The notes beneath the pieces are model-generated. The model saw only the letters and a list, made by a program, of their open reading frames with translations, did not search any database and was not told where the DNA came from. From contig BDSI01000189.1 in NCBI GenBank assembly GCA_003117195.1, forward strand, positions 62,001 to 126,000: a stretch of DNA of 64,000 bases. Reading direction: 5' to 3'. The stretch comes from Eudorina sp. 2006-703-Eu-15 (Eukaryota > Chlorophyta > Chlorophyceae > Chlamydomonadales > Volvocaceae). The translations under genes and the position numbers were made by a program. Below, piece by piece: positions 35,692-45,039 of the stretch. Position 1 is the first letter of the stretch. Each line of letters begins with the position of its first letter.

Positions 35692-38600
35692 TCAGATCTC
35701 CGCATCCTCTGCTGGCGCCGGCGCTGACGCGCCATCCCCGCCACCGGCTGGTCTCCCGCCACCGGCTGGTGCCTCCGCCCCGGGACTCGATCCCGCGGAC
35801 TCCCACACAGCCTCCGGCACCGCCTGCGGCTCCGCGGGGTGCTCGTCCGGCCCCATGACTCGCCAGTTGGGAGATTGTACCGATTTGATCCAACCGAAGT
35901 CCTCCACCTGCACAGGGAACACGTGTATGGGTTGGTTTCGGATCGTGAATGTGCGGGTCAGATATCAGGCCCACCCGACCCAACCGGCTGTTGGGTCGGT
36001 TGCGCATTTTTGCTTTCGCAGCAGTGTATGGTGATGCGGCTTCGGCTGTCACCGAGGATGACCTGCTGCTACCGATAGTCAGCTGCAGCACGATTCATTC
36101 AAGGTTGTGCCACAATTTGGTTGTTCTCGTGGAGGCAGCTGAGGATCGTGCATCGCCGGCGTCCGCGCCTCACAACACGCCACCCTCAGGCCGAACTCCC
36201 CCCGCACACACACAGTACGGTATAAATATGTCTACCAATTTCCTATTAAACCTCCCCCCCCACACACACAGCAGGGCGGGTTTCTTTACTAAAAATACGC
36301 ACAGCAGCCCGGCCCCGTCCACCCCACCACATACCCCAACGCACGCCAGGCTTCGGACCCCTGCCCCGACCGTTGATCTGGCAGCAGCGGAGCTTGAACA
36401 TATCTAGCAACAACCCTCCCCCAGCCCTCCCTCCCGTCACACACCTGCTGCCAGCAGCCCGTCTCGTCTCCGAGCATGTGCGCCTGTGAAAAAGCCGCAG
36501 AAATAGGGGCAGGCGCTCAAATCAAAGGCAGTTGACAAGTCCGGATCAAGGCACACCAAATGCATGTCAGGACTGCGGCAGGCTGCTTGGAGGGTTGCTC
36601 AAGGTAGCTACACGCGCGGGATCACCAGCGGCATGTGGTACGGCACCCATCAGGCGATGGCACCAGGCCGTGTCGTGCCCCAACCGAGGATTGGGCACGA
36701 TACGGCCGGCTGTTGGGAAAATCCTGTTGCCTTTTACCCCGGGGAGCCACGCGGCGGCGAGGCAGCCCGGCTGAGTCAGACGCCGAGAGACCGGAACACG
36801 GGAAGCATGAGCGCCTTTGACAGCTCGTGAATACTTTAATATACCTATTCACAGCGTGTTCAGTCTACCCTTCTTCGCATGTGTGATCCGCGCAGCTCCT
36901 CCCTTTCCGACATCCCTGCCGTCTTCGTGAGAGGCAACCGTACCATGGGCCGAACCGTGCCCGAAATCCAAGTCAGGCCCCCAACATTCAGCCGAGCGCC
37001 CCAAGCTCCAACCCAGATCCAACTCATCCAAGCCTGGACCGCAGCGCAGCGCACCCACCTGCAGCAGCTGCTCCAGGCGGGGTTCGCGAGCCACCGCTGC
37101 GGCCCAGGGCGCCACCCGGATCCCCGTTGAGTGCTCGATGATGGGCTTGCTGCGCACTCGCAGGAACAGGTCCGTGGCGCGCGTGCGGTGCACCCGGACC
37201 TGCCGGACAGACAACAACCGGGGGTGATGCATGCAGAGGGGGTTTAAGTGCGGTCGGTTACGTCCGTTGGGCCGACGCCCGCAACCACCTTCATGCATGC
37301 ATGCGCATTCTGGGTTCCGTGCGTCGACTCTGCCCCCAAGCGGACCCCAAGCGGAGGGAGAGCGTTGAACAAACTCCAGGCTGTACGCACCTCGCCTGGC
37401 ACACCCAACTCGGCAACCATCACGAGACATCCCCTCCGAGATGCCTTCGCAAAGGTACGGGCCGTCTGAGACCCTGTCACGACTTCGACCATCTCCTCCC
37501 GCGAGATGAGCGCACCATGGACCCCGGACACCCCGCAAGTCATGATCACAGCGGCCCCGCAACCCACCTGGTATGTGGCCAGCATCAGGCTGCTGCCTCG
37601 CACGTCGTCCACAAAGCAGGCGCCCGTCACCGGCCCCGAAACTACCGTACAACTCCGCAGCCCGGCGATCCGCAGGGCCCGTAACCTGCCCAGAAGCACC
37701 ACCCGGCACCGCGTCAGGCCCAACAGCACGAAGTCACCGCCGGCGCCGCCCTCAGAAACCACCTCCGCCGTCAGTACGACAGTGGCATCTGTGAGTCCCA
37801 TCAAGCCACGTCCGCGCGACACCAAGGCCCGGTCTTGCTCCGAAACTGTCAGTACGGGAGCAGCATCGTCGGCGGCGTCAGCCGCCGACAATGGTGCCGC
37901 CGAGTCCGCTGCTGTCGCGCTCGAGGATGCACCGGTGGCGGTGCGTACCGTACCCACCGCTGACGTCTCAGGCGGCGTTATCGCCGCCGCTTTACCGGTG
38001 GCTGCGGCCATTGGAGTAGCTCCGGAGCCCGCAACGGCAGCCGCGACCGCCCCGCCTGCCGACGCTGTCGACGTTGTTGCCGCCGCAGCCGCGCTGACCT
38101 CCTCCCCGCGCACCTTGTTCACCTTCTTGCTGCCAAAGGCGAAGCGCCGCCGGGGCGCCAGTGTCGTGCGTGCGCCGGCGATGGAGGCGCGCAGCGCGGC
38201 GATGCTGGCAGCGCACTGCTTCTGGTCGTATGGGGGCAGGTAGTACGACGCGGCGGCGGCGGCCTGCTCCAGGGACAGCACCTCAGCGCTGAGGAGCTCC
38301 AGGGAGGCATGAAGCTGCTCGGCGGTAGCTGTTGAGACGGCCAGGGGTGCCAGGGGATGGGCATCTGGGTCCGGGTCGGATTCCGAGGCCGGTTGCTGTG
38401 GCTGCGCCTGCCCCTGGTTTTGGTGCTGTAGCTGCTGCAGATCATCCTGGGCCTGGCCGGCAAGCATGCGCTGTAGGGCATCGTCCACGCGCCGTTGACG
38501 AGCAGCGAAATTGCTAAGGAACCGCGCGGCCGACTCGCGGGGGTCGGCAGCCTCGCGGGACTCCTCACGCCGACGGTCGCGCTCGGCTTTGCGCGCCTTA

Positions 38601-38737
38601 TCCATGACGGCGAGCTTGTCAAGCATCGCCGCAGCTGCCGCGGCCGTGTCAGGACATGTTGCTTCGTCGTTGGAGCAGACCACCAGTGCCGGGGTCTCGA
38701 GGGCAGCATCTGGTGTTTTTCCATCACCCGCGCCCAT
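35692..38737 (-). CDS. TBCC: Tubulin-specific chaperone (folding cofactor) C
   Basis: Four exons: 38737-37568, 37199-37059, 36483-36445 and 35907-35692 (TGA), all in phase 0, giving 521 residues. The first ATG of the frame is at 38737 (MGAGDGKTPD). The N-terminal half has an acidic/basic helical segment (RFLSNFAARQRRVDDALQRM) and a second helix pair ending FAFGSKKV, the spectrin-like part of cofactor C. A low-complexity Ala/Thr/Ser linker follows. The C-terminal beta-helix domain is clear: GDFVLLGLTRCRVVLLGRL, GPVTGACFVDDVRGSSLMLA, RATDLFLRVRSKPIIEHSTG, then VEDFGWIKSVQSPNW. The QxR arginine finger that stimulates beta-tubulin GTP hydrolysis is present as Q390-V391-R392, split by the first intron. 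Cofactor C acts with cofactors D and E in the cytosol to release folded tubulin dimers. The Pro/Gly/Ala-rich tail is lineage-specific. Confidence 0.92.
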
Positions 38738-39743
38738 ATCAGATATTTCACGATTCCCCCAGGACCAGAGCAGCGGTAACAAGACGTTCAAGTTGATCCA
38801 AGACTTTCTGATGCACCCTTAACTCATGGACCTTACGCCTCCGCGGGATGCAACCAACCACATGTTTCACGATAAAAATTGTAGAATCGAACGTTATGAG
38901 CTCAGGGAAATAAAAGGTTTTACGTGATCGAGTGAGGACAACAGTTAGAACCAAGAATGTGAGCCGCAACCAACTTGTGAAAGTTAGGCCCACAGCAGTA
39001 CCATAAACTTCAACGCTTTTGAAGATCCTTAAACTGTAGGATGAAAAGTTGAGGCGGTCAAACTTTGCCGCCAATGCGGTACGACATCATGTTCCCTATT
39101 TCAGCAGGGTGAGGAGTTATGCAGTCCCTTCGCCCGATCGGGGGAAGCGTGTTGCTGGCTTACGAATGGCCCATGATGAACTGTTCACTTTCATAACAAT
39201 ATGCCCCGCCATGACCTCTTGCCGCTGTCCCCCGGTTATTAGCCAACCAATCAGTTGCACAAACTCGTCGCAGAGATTGGCATCTGAACCGGGGTGTGTG
39301 AAGGTATCTACATATCCGGCGCCTATCACGGCCTACCTCACCACTCACCTTCCACTGCCGCCCGCAAGAATCCACCCCGTAGCAACTCCACGGCGATCCC
39401 CAGTCGCGCGTGGGCTACTTGATGCACTGAGGGACAGATACCTCGACACGAACAAGAGGATAGACACCTCGAATCGGACAAGAAAAGATTGCTAGTGCAG
39501 CAAGACTCAGGCAGGCCTCTTGTCATGAAACCCACAACAACGCCATGTTCGTGCCCGCGTCCCTTCACGCGTCATCGTGGTTACTGCATCTGCCGCGCAC
39601 CTCCGGGAATGCAGATTCAGTCCGGCTCCGTTGTCATTAGCTAAAGACAGGTCGCATTGACCAACCCTCGATGCCCGCTCCCATACACCTGTCAGTCAGT
39701 AGATGTGTAGTGGCTGTTTGGTTGGTTCCAGGGACAGCGAGGT
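38738..39743. other. Intergenic: upstream of TBCC, 3' flank of glycosyltransferase copy 1
   Basis: No gene seen. The part from about 39058 to 39500 is similar to about 41320-41720, so the 3' flank belongs to the duplicated unit of the neighbouring glycosyltransferase pair. Confidence 0.6.
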
Positions 39744-41087
39744 TCAAGTCGCGGGACCCTCTAACAGCATTCTGACCCACTTCAATGATGCCGAGTCTAG
39801 ATCCAAGTCCAGGCCGGAGCCTGGCGAACCGCGGCCTGATCCCGGAACCGGTTCAGTTTGCACATCTCGCCGCAGCCGCCGCCGTCCCAGCCGCGCCGCG
39901 AATGCCTCGTGCACCACCTGCTTGTAATACTCCGAGAACGGTTTGATGAACGGCTTGCAATCGCCCTGGAAGTGAATGACGGGCAGGCATTGTCCCGTTC
40001 CTCGGTGATAGGGCACCGGCACGCCGCGCGAGTCCGTAGCCCACTCCACAAGCCCCATGAAGGAGCTGACGTTGGCACACGCGGTCCAGGGAAGGCTGGT
40101 GTCTGACTGGTTGTACCGCACTTTAAAGAAGCTCTCAATCGCCTGCACCTGGGAGCTCAGCAGGCAGCCCATATAGCTTGCACTGCAACGCAACACACCA
40201 GGCGCCTCAGGGCACAGAATGTGCCGGCTGACGGAGGGCGTGTGGGACAGAAAGAGCTGCAGCATCTCCATGTCTCGGATGTACAGGAAGTGTTCGGGAG
40301 CGCGGCCCACGTCGGCCGCCATCTCGTGGAGCGTTGAAGTGTTTTGCGCGAAGTAGTTGCTGATGAAGTTGCAGAATTGGTGGATTGCGTTGACGTTGTT
40401 TATGATGAGGAACTGGCTCGTGAAGACGCACGCGGTGACGATGTCCTCGGTGTACGGCGCCGCCAGGTCAGCGGCGGGCGCGAACAGCGCCATGTCGCCG
40501 TCAATGGCCATGAAGCGCTTGATGCCTTCACCGCAATGCGCAGTGCGCGGGGGAGGGAAGGAAGGCCGCAGCGGGGAACGGGAGTCAGGGCTCGGCCAAA
40601 GATTCCGTCGAACCCGGACGCGACCCCTTTCCCCGGCCTCACCAGCTCGAGAAGCCTCATCGGCGTATGCGCAGAAGCGACTCATGTAAGCCTCTCCCCC
40701 TGTCTCCTCCGGCAGGAGAGCTTTAAGCCGCGCCATTGCGGAGTGCTTGGACCGATAAGCTTCGACGACGCGCACTTCAACGTGCAAGCCGGCAAGCCTT
40801 TCCAGGAGGACATGGTTTCCAAAAAAAGCTTCTGCTTTCACAAAGACATAGATTTTTGACTTTGGATTGTGCAGCCGGGTTATTTGAAGGATTGTTATCA
40901 GCCAAGGGTTGTCCACGTTAGGAGCGCGCGACAGCAAGAGGAACAGCGGGACGTCAGAATCCTGCAGAGAGGCGATCGCGCTCTCATCTGAACTGCCAGA
41001 CTGGGTCAAACGACATGATCTTCTAGCTAAAACGGTAACGTGATACAGTGGAACGACAAGTGTTATTGTCAACAGCGCGAGCTTCAT
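39744..41087 (-). CDS. Secretory-pathway glycosyltransferase-like protein, copy 1
   Basis: One open frame of 447 codons from ATG 41087 to TGA 39744. The N-terminus MKLALLTITLVVPLYHVTVL is a signal peptide or type II anchor, so the protein should sit in the Golgi or be secreted. IYVFVKAEA, a metal-binding-like DGD in FMAIDGDMALF, and LPVIHFQGDCKPFIKP resemble GT-A glycosyltransferases of the GT8 kind (HF.G..KPW motif). This is inference from motifs, and the sugar and acceptor are unknown. N-glycosylation sequons (NTS, NQS, NVS) are present. Bases 40642-40526 form a 117-nt segment with donor GTGAGG, a pyrimidine-rich 3' half and an AG. Splicing it keeps the frame and joins ADEASRAG to IKRFMAIDGD (408 residues), so it is probably an intron. 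The tandem copy at 42056-43399 is closely similar. Confidence 0.75.
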   Translation of the reverse strand: MKLALLTITLVVPLYHVTVLARRSCRLTQSGSSDESAIASLQDSDVPLFLLLSRAPNVDNPWLITILQITRLHNPKSKIYVFVKAEAFFGNHVLLERLAGLHVEVRVVEAYRSKHSAMARLKALLPEETGGEAYMSRFCAYADEASRAGEAGERGRVRVRRNLWPSPDSRSPLRPSFPPPRTAHCGEGIKRFMAIDGDMALFAPAADLAAPYTEDIVTACVFTSQFLIINNVNAIHQFCNFISNYFAQNTSTLHEMAADVGRAPEHFLYIRDMEMLQLFLSHTPSVSRHILCPEAPGVLRCSASYMGCLLSSQVQAIESFFKVRYNQSDTSLPWTACANVSSFMGLVEWATDSRGVPVPYHRGTGQCLPVIHFQGDCKPFIKPFSEYYKQVVHEAFAARLGRRRLRRDVQTEPVPGSGRGSPGSGLDLDLDSASLKWVRMLLEGPAT

Positions 41088-42055
41088 GGTTACATCCGAC
41101 CATGAATGATATAAAATATAACGTTATCGAATGATGCATGTTTGCATAGCTGTCGCAGAATAGTATTTGTTATCCGTTATTTTTTGCTTGACCGCCGTAC
41201 AACAATTAATCCCTCACCTCCAGATAGATACAACCCTTACTGAAAGTCGGCGTACGGCATCTTCGGTATAACAGAATGATCCCCTAAAGGATGGCTTGTA
41301 GAGTGACAAGTTGAGTCGGTCAAACCCCGTCCATGCAGTACGACGTGACGTCATGTTGCCTATTTCTGCAGTTTGGGATGTTATGCAGTCCCTTAACGCC
41401 CGAAATGGGGCCCGCTCAATAGGGGGGAGCGTGTTGCTGGCTTACGAATGGCCCATGATGAACTGTTCACTTTCATACCATTACGTCCCGTCATGACCTC
41501 TGACTCTCGCCCCGTTCTTAGCCAACCATGCACCTTACACGATCTCGTCGCAGAGAGATTGGCATCTGACCCGGGAGGATGTGGATGTATCTACATATCC
41601 GGACCTGAACTCGCCCATCACGGCCTACCTCACCACTCACCTTCCACTGCCGCCCGCAAGAATCCACCCCGTAGCAACTCCACGGCGCTCCCCAGTCGTG
41701 CGGTGGATACTCGATGAATTAAAGGACAGAAACCTCAACACGAACAAGAACGGGTTGCTAAATACAGCAAGATTCCGTCCAAAGGAAAGACGTCGTTATC
41801 AGGAAAACCCACATCGATGTATGCCATGTTCGTGCCCGCGCCATTTTCTGCGTCATTGTGGTTAGTTCCCTCATCTGTCACCTCCGGGACATCCCCCTCG
41901 AAATTCAGTCCCGCTCCGGTGTCATTCGCCAAAGACGGAAGACATCGACCATCGCTCACTGCCCGCTGCAAACCCCTTCCAGCCACTCTGCACGTTGCCT
42001 AGTAAGTACACAGACTGCTGAATTGATTTCCACCGCACATCCGAGACAGCGAGGT
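41088..42055. other. Spacer between glycosyltransferase copies
   Basis: It holds the upstream region of copy 1 and the 3' flank of copy 2; the latter resembles the flank of copy 1. A TTACA at 41535-41539 is TGTAA on the minus strand, about 520 nt past the copy 2 stop. No other gene is seen. Confidence 0.6.
41535..41539 (-). terminator. Possible TGTAA poly(A) signal of glycosyltransferase copy 2
   Basis: TGTAA on the minus strand, about 520 nt downstream of the stop at 42056. The corresponding place near copy 1 lacks it, so support is weak. Confidence 0.3.
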
Positions 42056-43399
42056 TCAAGTCGCGGGACCCTCTAACAGCATTCTGACCCACTTCAATGA
42101 TGCCGAGTCTAGATCCAAGTCCAGGCCGGAGCCTGGGTTCAAGTCCGAACCGCGCGGGACCGGTTCAGTTTGCACCTCTCGCCGCAGCCGCCGCCGTCCC
42201 AGCCGCGCCGCAAATGCCTCGTGCACCACCTGCTTGTAATACTCTGAGAACGGTTTGATAAATCGCTTGCAATCGCCCTGGAAGTGAATGACGGGCAGGC
42301 ATTGCCCCGTTCCTCGGTGATAGGGCACCGGTACGCCGCGCGAGTCCGTAACCCACTCCACAAGCCCCATGAAGGAGCTGATGTTGGCACACGCGGTCCA
42401 GGGAAGGCTGGTGTCCGACTGGTTGTACCGCACTTTAAAGAAGCTCTCAATCGCCTGCACTTGGGAGCTCAGCAGGCAGCCGGCGTAGCTTGAGCTGCAC
42501 ACCGGCACACCGGGCGCCTCAGGGCACAGAATGCGCCGGCTGACGGACGGCGTGTGGGACAGAAAGAGCTGCAGCATCTCCATATCGTGCACGAACAGGT
42601 AATGGTCAGGCGTGCGGCCCACCTCGGCCGCCATCTCGTGGAGCGTTGAAGTGTTTTGCGCGTAATAGTTGCTGATGAAGTTGCAGAATTGGTGGATTGC
42701 GTTGACGTTGTTTATGATGAGGAACTGGCTCGTGAAGACGCACGCGGTGACGATGTCCTCAGTGTACGGCGCCGCCAGGTCAGCGGCGGGCGCGAACAGC
42801 GCCATGTCGCCGTCAATGGCCATGAAGCGCTTGATGCCTTCACCGCAATGTGCAGTGCGCGGGGGAGGGAAGGAAGGCCGCAGCGGGGAACGGGAGTCAG
42901 GTCTCGACCAAAGATTCCGTCGAACACGGACGCGACCCCTTTCCCCGGCCTCACCAGCTCGAGAAGCCTCATCGGCGTATGCGCAGTACCGACTCATGTA
43001 CTCCTCTCCCCCTGTCTCCTCCGGCAGGAGAGCTTTAAGCCGCGCCATTGCGGAGTGCTTGGATTCGTAAGCCTCAGTGACACGCACTTCAACGTGCAAG
43101 CTGGCCAGCCATTGCAGCAGGGCACGATTCTCAAGGATTGCTTCTGCTCTTACAAAGACATAAATTTTTGACTTTGGATTGTGCAACCGGGTTATTTGAA
43201 GAATTGTTATCAGCCAAGGGTCGTCCACGTTGGGCGCGCGCGATAACATGAGGAACAGCGGGACGTCAGAATCCTGCAGAGAGGCGATCGCGCTCTCGTC
43301 TCGACTGCCAGGCTGGGCGAAACGACATGCTTCCCTAGCTAAAACGGTAACGTGATACAGCGGAACGATAAGTGTTATTGTCAACAGCGTGAGCTTCAT
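42056..43399 (-). CDS. Secretory-pathway glycosyltransferase-like protein, copy 2
   Basis: Tandem paralog of the frame at 39744-41087 with the same length (447 codons), ATG 43399 and TGA 42056. It shares the hydrophobic N-terminus MKLTLLTITLIVPLYHVTVL, the DGD motif, the VIHFQGDCK motif and the candidate 117-nt in-frame intron (42954-42838, same donor and acceptor). Differences cluster in short patches: the N-terminal Cys/Arg segment, the PDHYLFVHDME region, the CSSSYAGC segment and the tail. The distance between matching points is 2312 bp. Both copies keep open frames and conserved motifs, so both are probably functional. It may be Golgi-located; the substrate is unknown. Confidence 0.75.
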   Translation of the reverse strand: MKLTLLTITLIVPLYHVTVLAREACRFAQPGSRDESAIASLQDSDVPLFLMLSRAPNVDDPWLITILQITRLHNPKSKIYVFVRAEAILENRALLQWLASLHVEVRVTEAYESKHSAMARLKALLPEETGGEEYMSRYCAYADEASRAGEAGERGRVRVRRNLWSRPDSRSPLRPSFPPPRTAHCGEGIKRFMAIDGDMALFAPAADLAAPYTEDIVTACVFTSQFLIINNVNAIHQFCNFISNYYAQNTSTLHEMAAEVGRTPDHYLFVHDMEMLQLFLSHTPSVSRRILCPEAPGVPVCSSSYAGCLLSSQVQAIESFFKVRYNQSDTSLPWTACANISSFMGLVEWVTDSRGVPVPYHRGTGQCLPVIHFQGDCKRFIKPFSEYYKQVVHEAFAARLGRRRLRREVQTEPVPRGSDLNPGSGLDLDLDSASLKWVRMLLEGPAT

Positions 43400-45039
43400 G
43401 GTTACTTATAATTTATAATCATAAAAGGTAGAGTATTATCATATCAATCACGATGCGTTCATGCATAGCCGAATCCAAACAGAGTTAGTTGTCCGTTGTT
43501 TCTTGCTCAGTCCGCCGTACGTGATCCCTCACAGGCGCCTATCAGTTAAAGACAACGCCGCTCGATCCTGAACTGAAATGCCCCACAGCTGGAAGCCCAT
43601 GCAAGCCCTCCGGCGAGACCCTCACCAACAGCAATCCCGGGCAGTTCATGAAGTGTACTGTTTGCATCGAGGGTGTCCCCATGCTGCACCGAAGGCGGGG
43701 CGGTGGCGGCGCCCACATCGCGGCCCCAACTGCGAAATGGTTGCGCCGCCGATGTGACCGACAAAAGTTGACCGCCGTAAACCAGACTCTTGAAATTTGT
43801 AACATTTCAGTACTTGCTCGGCATTGTACCCCGAGCACGGCCCCGTAGGAACCTGAACTGCCTGACGCTGGTATTGTGCCGTGCCCGTGCACGCTCTGCT
43901 TCCGCGGACAATGGCGATTATTCGCAAGAAACTGCCTTTCTGTTGGTCTCTACGCGTTTTCATGGCATGCGGAAGTCAATACTTGGTGTGGTTGGTTTGC
44001 CACACCAAATGCGCGCTCCCAGTCCGTGTGCCGCAGCGCCCCGACGTCCCCAGAACCAGCGTTCAGCTCGCATTTGCAGCTGTCCAAGTACTTGTAGAAT
44101 AATGCAGACAGATCGGCGACTCAGCGTTTGCAAGTAAAGTGACTTGCGCGGCCCCGAGGCCTTCTACGATACTTCCTGTGCCCTCAACCCTGCCCGACCC
44201 TGTTTACGAATACCATGTACGGTATCAGAGGACGTCAGAGGACGGACGCACACCTGTTCTGCCCGCCTGAGAACACATCTCTCCAAGATAACGGGTGGTT
44301 TTATACTCAGTCTCTCTGTGAGGTAAATCAAATGGCCTGCGTCCCACCCGACACAACCGAAAGACGGGGACTGGTGGATCAAGGACCGCTTTGTAGATGT
44401 TTGCCGTGACCTGAACACTCATGAACAACCCCGAACTACTGATATACACCGCGCGGTTCGTCGTTGTTTTGCACCCCAAGGATGGGAGAGTCGGCTTCTA
44501 TAGGTTCCCCTTTCGAAACCCTCGCTTTGCAGCCCACATCCTATGTCCCTGCGCTGAGGAGGTCGGGGGGTTTTGCAAAATCGTCCGGCATCCGGCAATC
44601 TCAACGGATGCTCAGGGGCATGAATGGAACAAAGATTGTGAGGGCACGGCAAATTGCAGTCTTCTTCGGATGTCGGCATCGACCTGCCATCACAGACAAG
44701 ACAGACTGTACAGGATTGTACGACGCTTTGTAACAAAACCCTTCAGGTAGTCACACAACTAGTCCTTTTGTGGCCTGGAGGCATATTACACATGCTATTT
44801 TACCGGATTCAAAAGGTTTGGAAATTGTAATAGTTCGTCCCGCTCTGCTGCTTTTCACCGTTGAAAAGGCATTTCGAGGCAAAAGGAAGCAGAGATTGGT
44901 GTTATTATCATATAGTACTGGGGCTCAGCACGACACCCAAACCTGCGCAAGTCTGACGCCAGCTGCCTCGGAACAGCGCGTTATCAAAGTGTAGCGGGCT
45001 GTAAACTGTGTCCAACAAATTTCTGATTGAGCGTCAGAA
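43400..45039. other. Divergent intergenic region between glycosyltransferase copy 2 and the UBX gene
   Basis: It contains the start regions of both genes. Several open frames of 60-116 codons overlap on both strands (for example 43542-43892 minus and 43790-44137 plus), but none shows motifs, splice logic or coding-like bias. I call no gene here. Confidence 0.5.
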
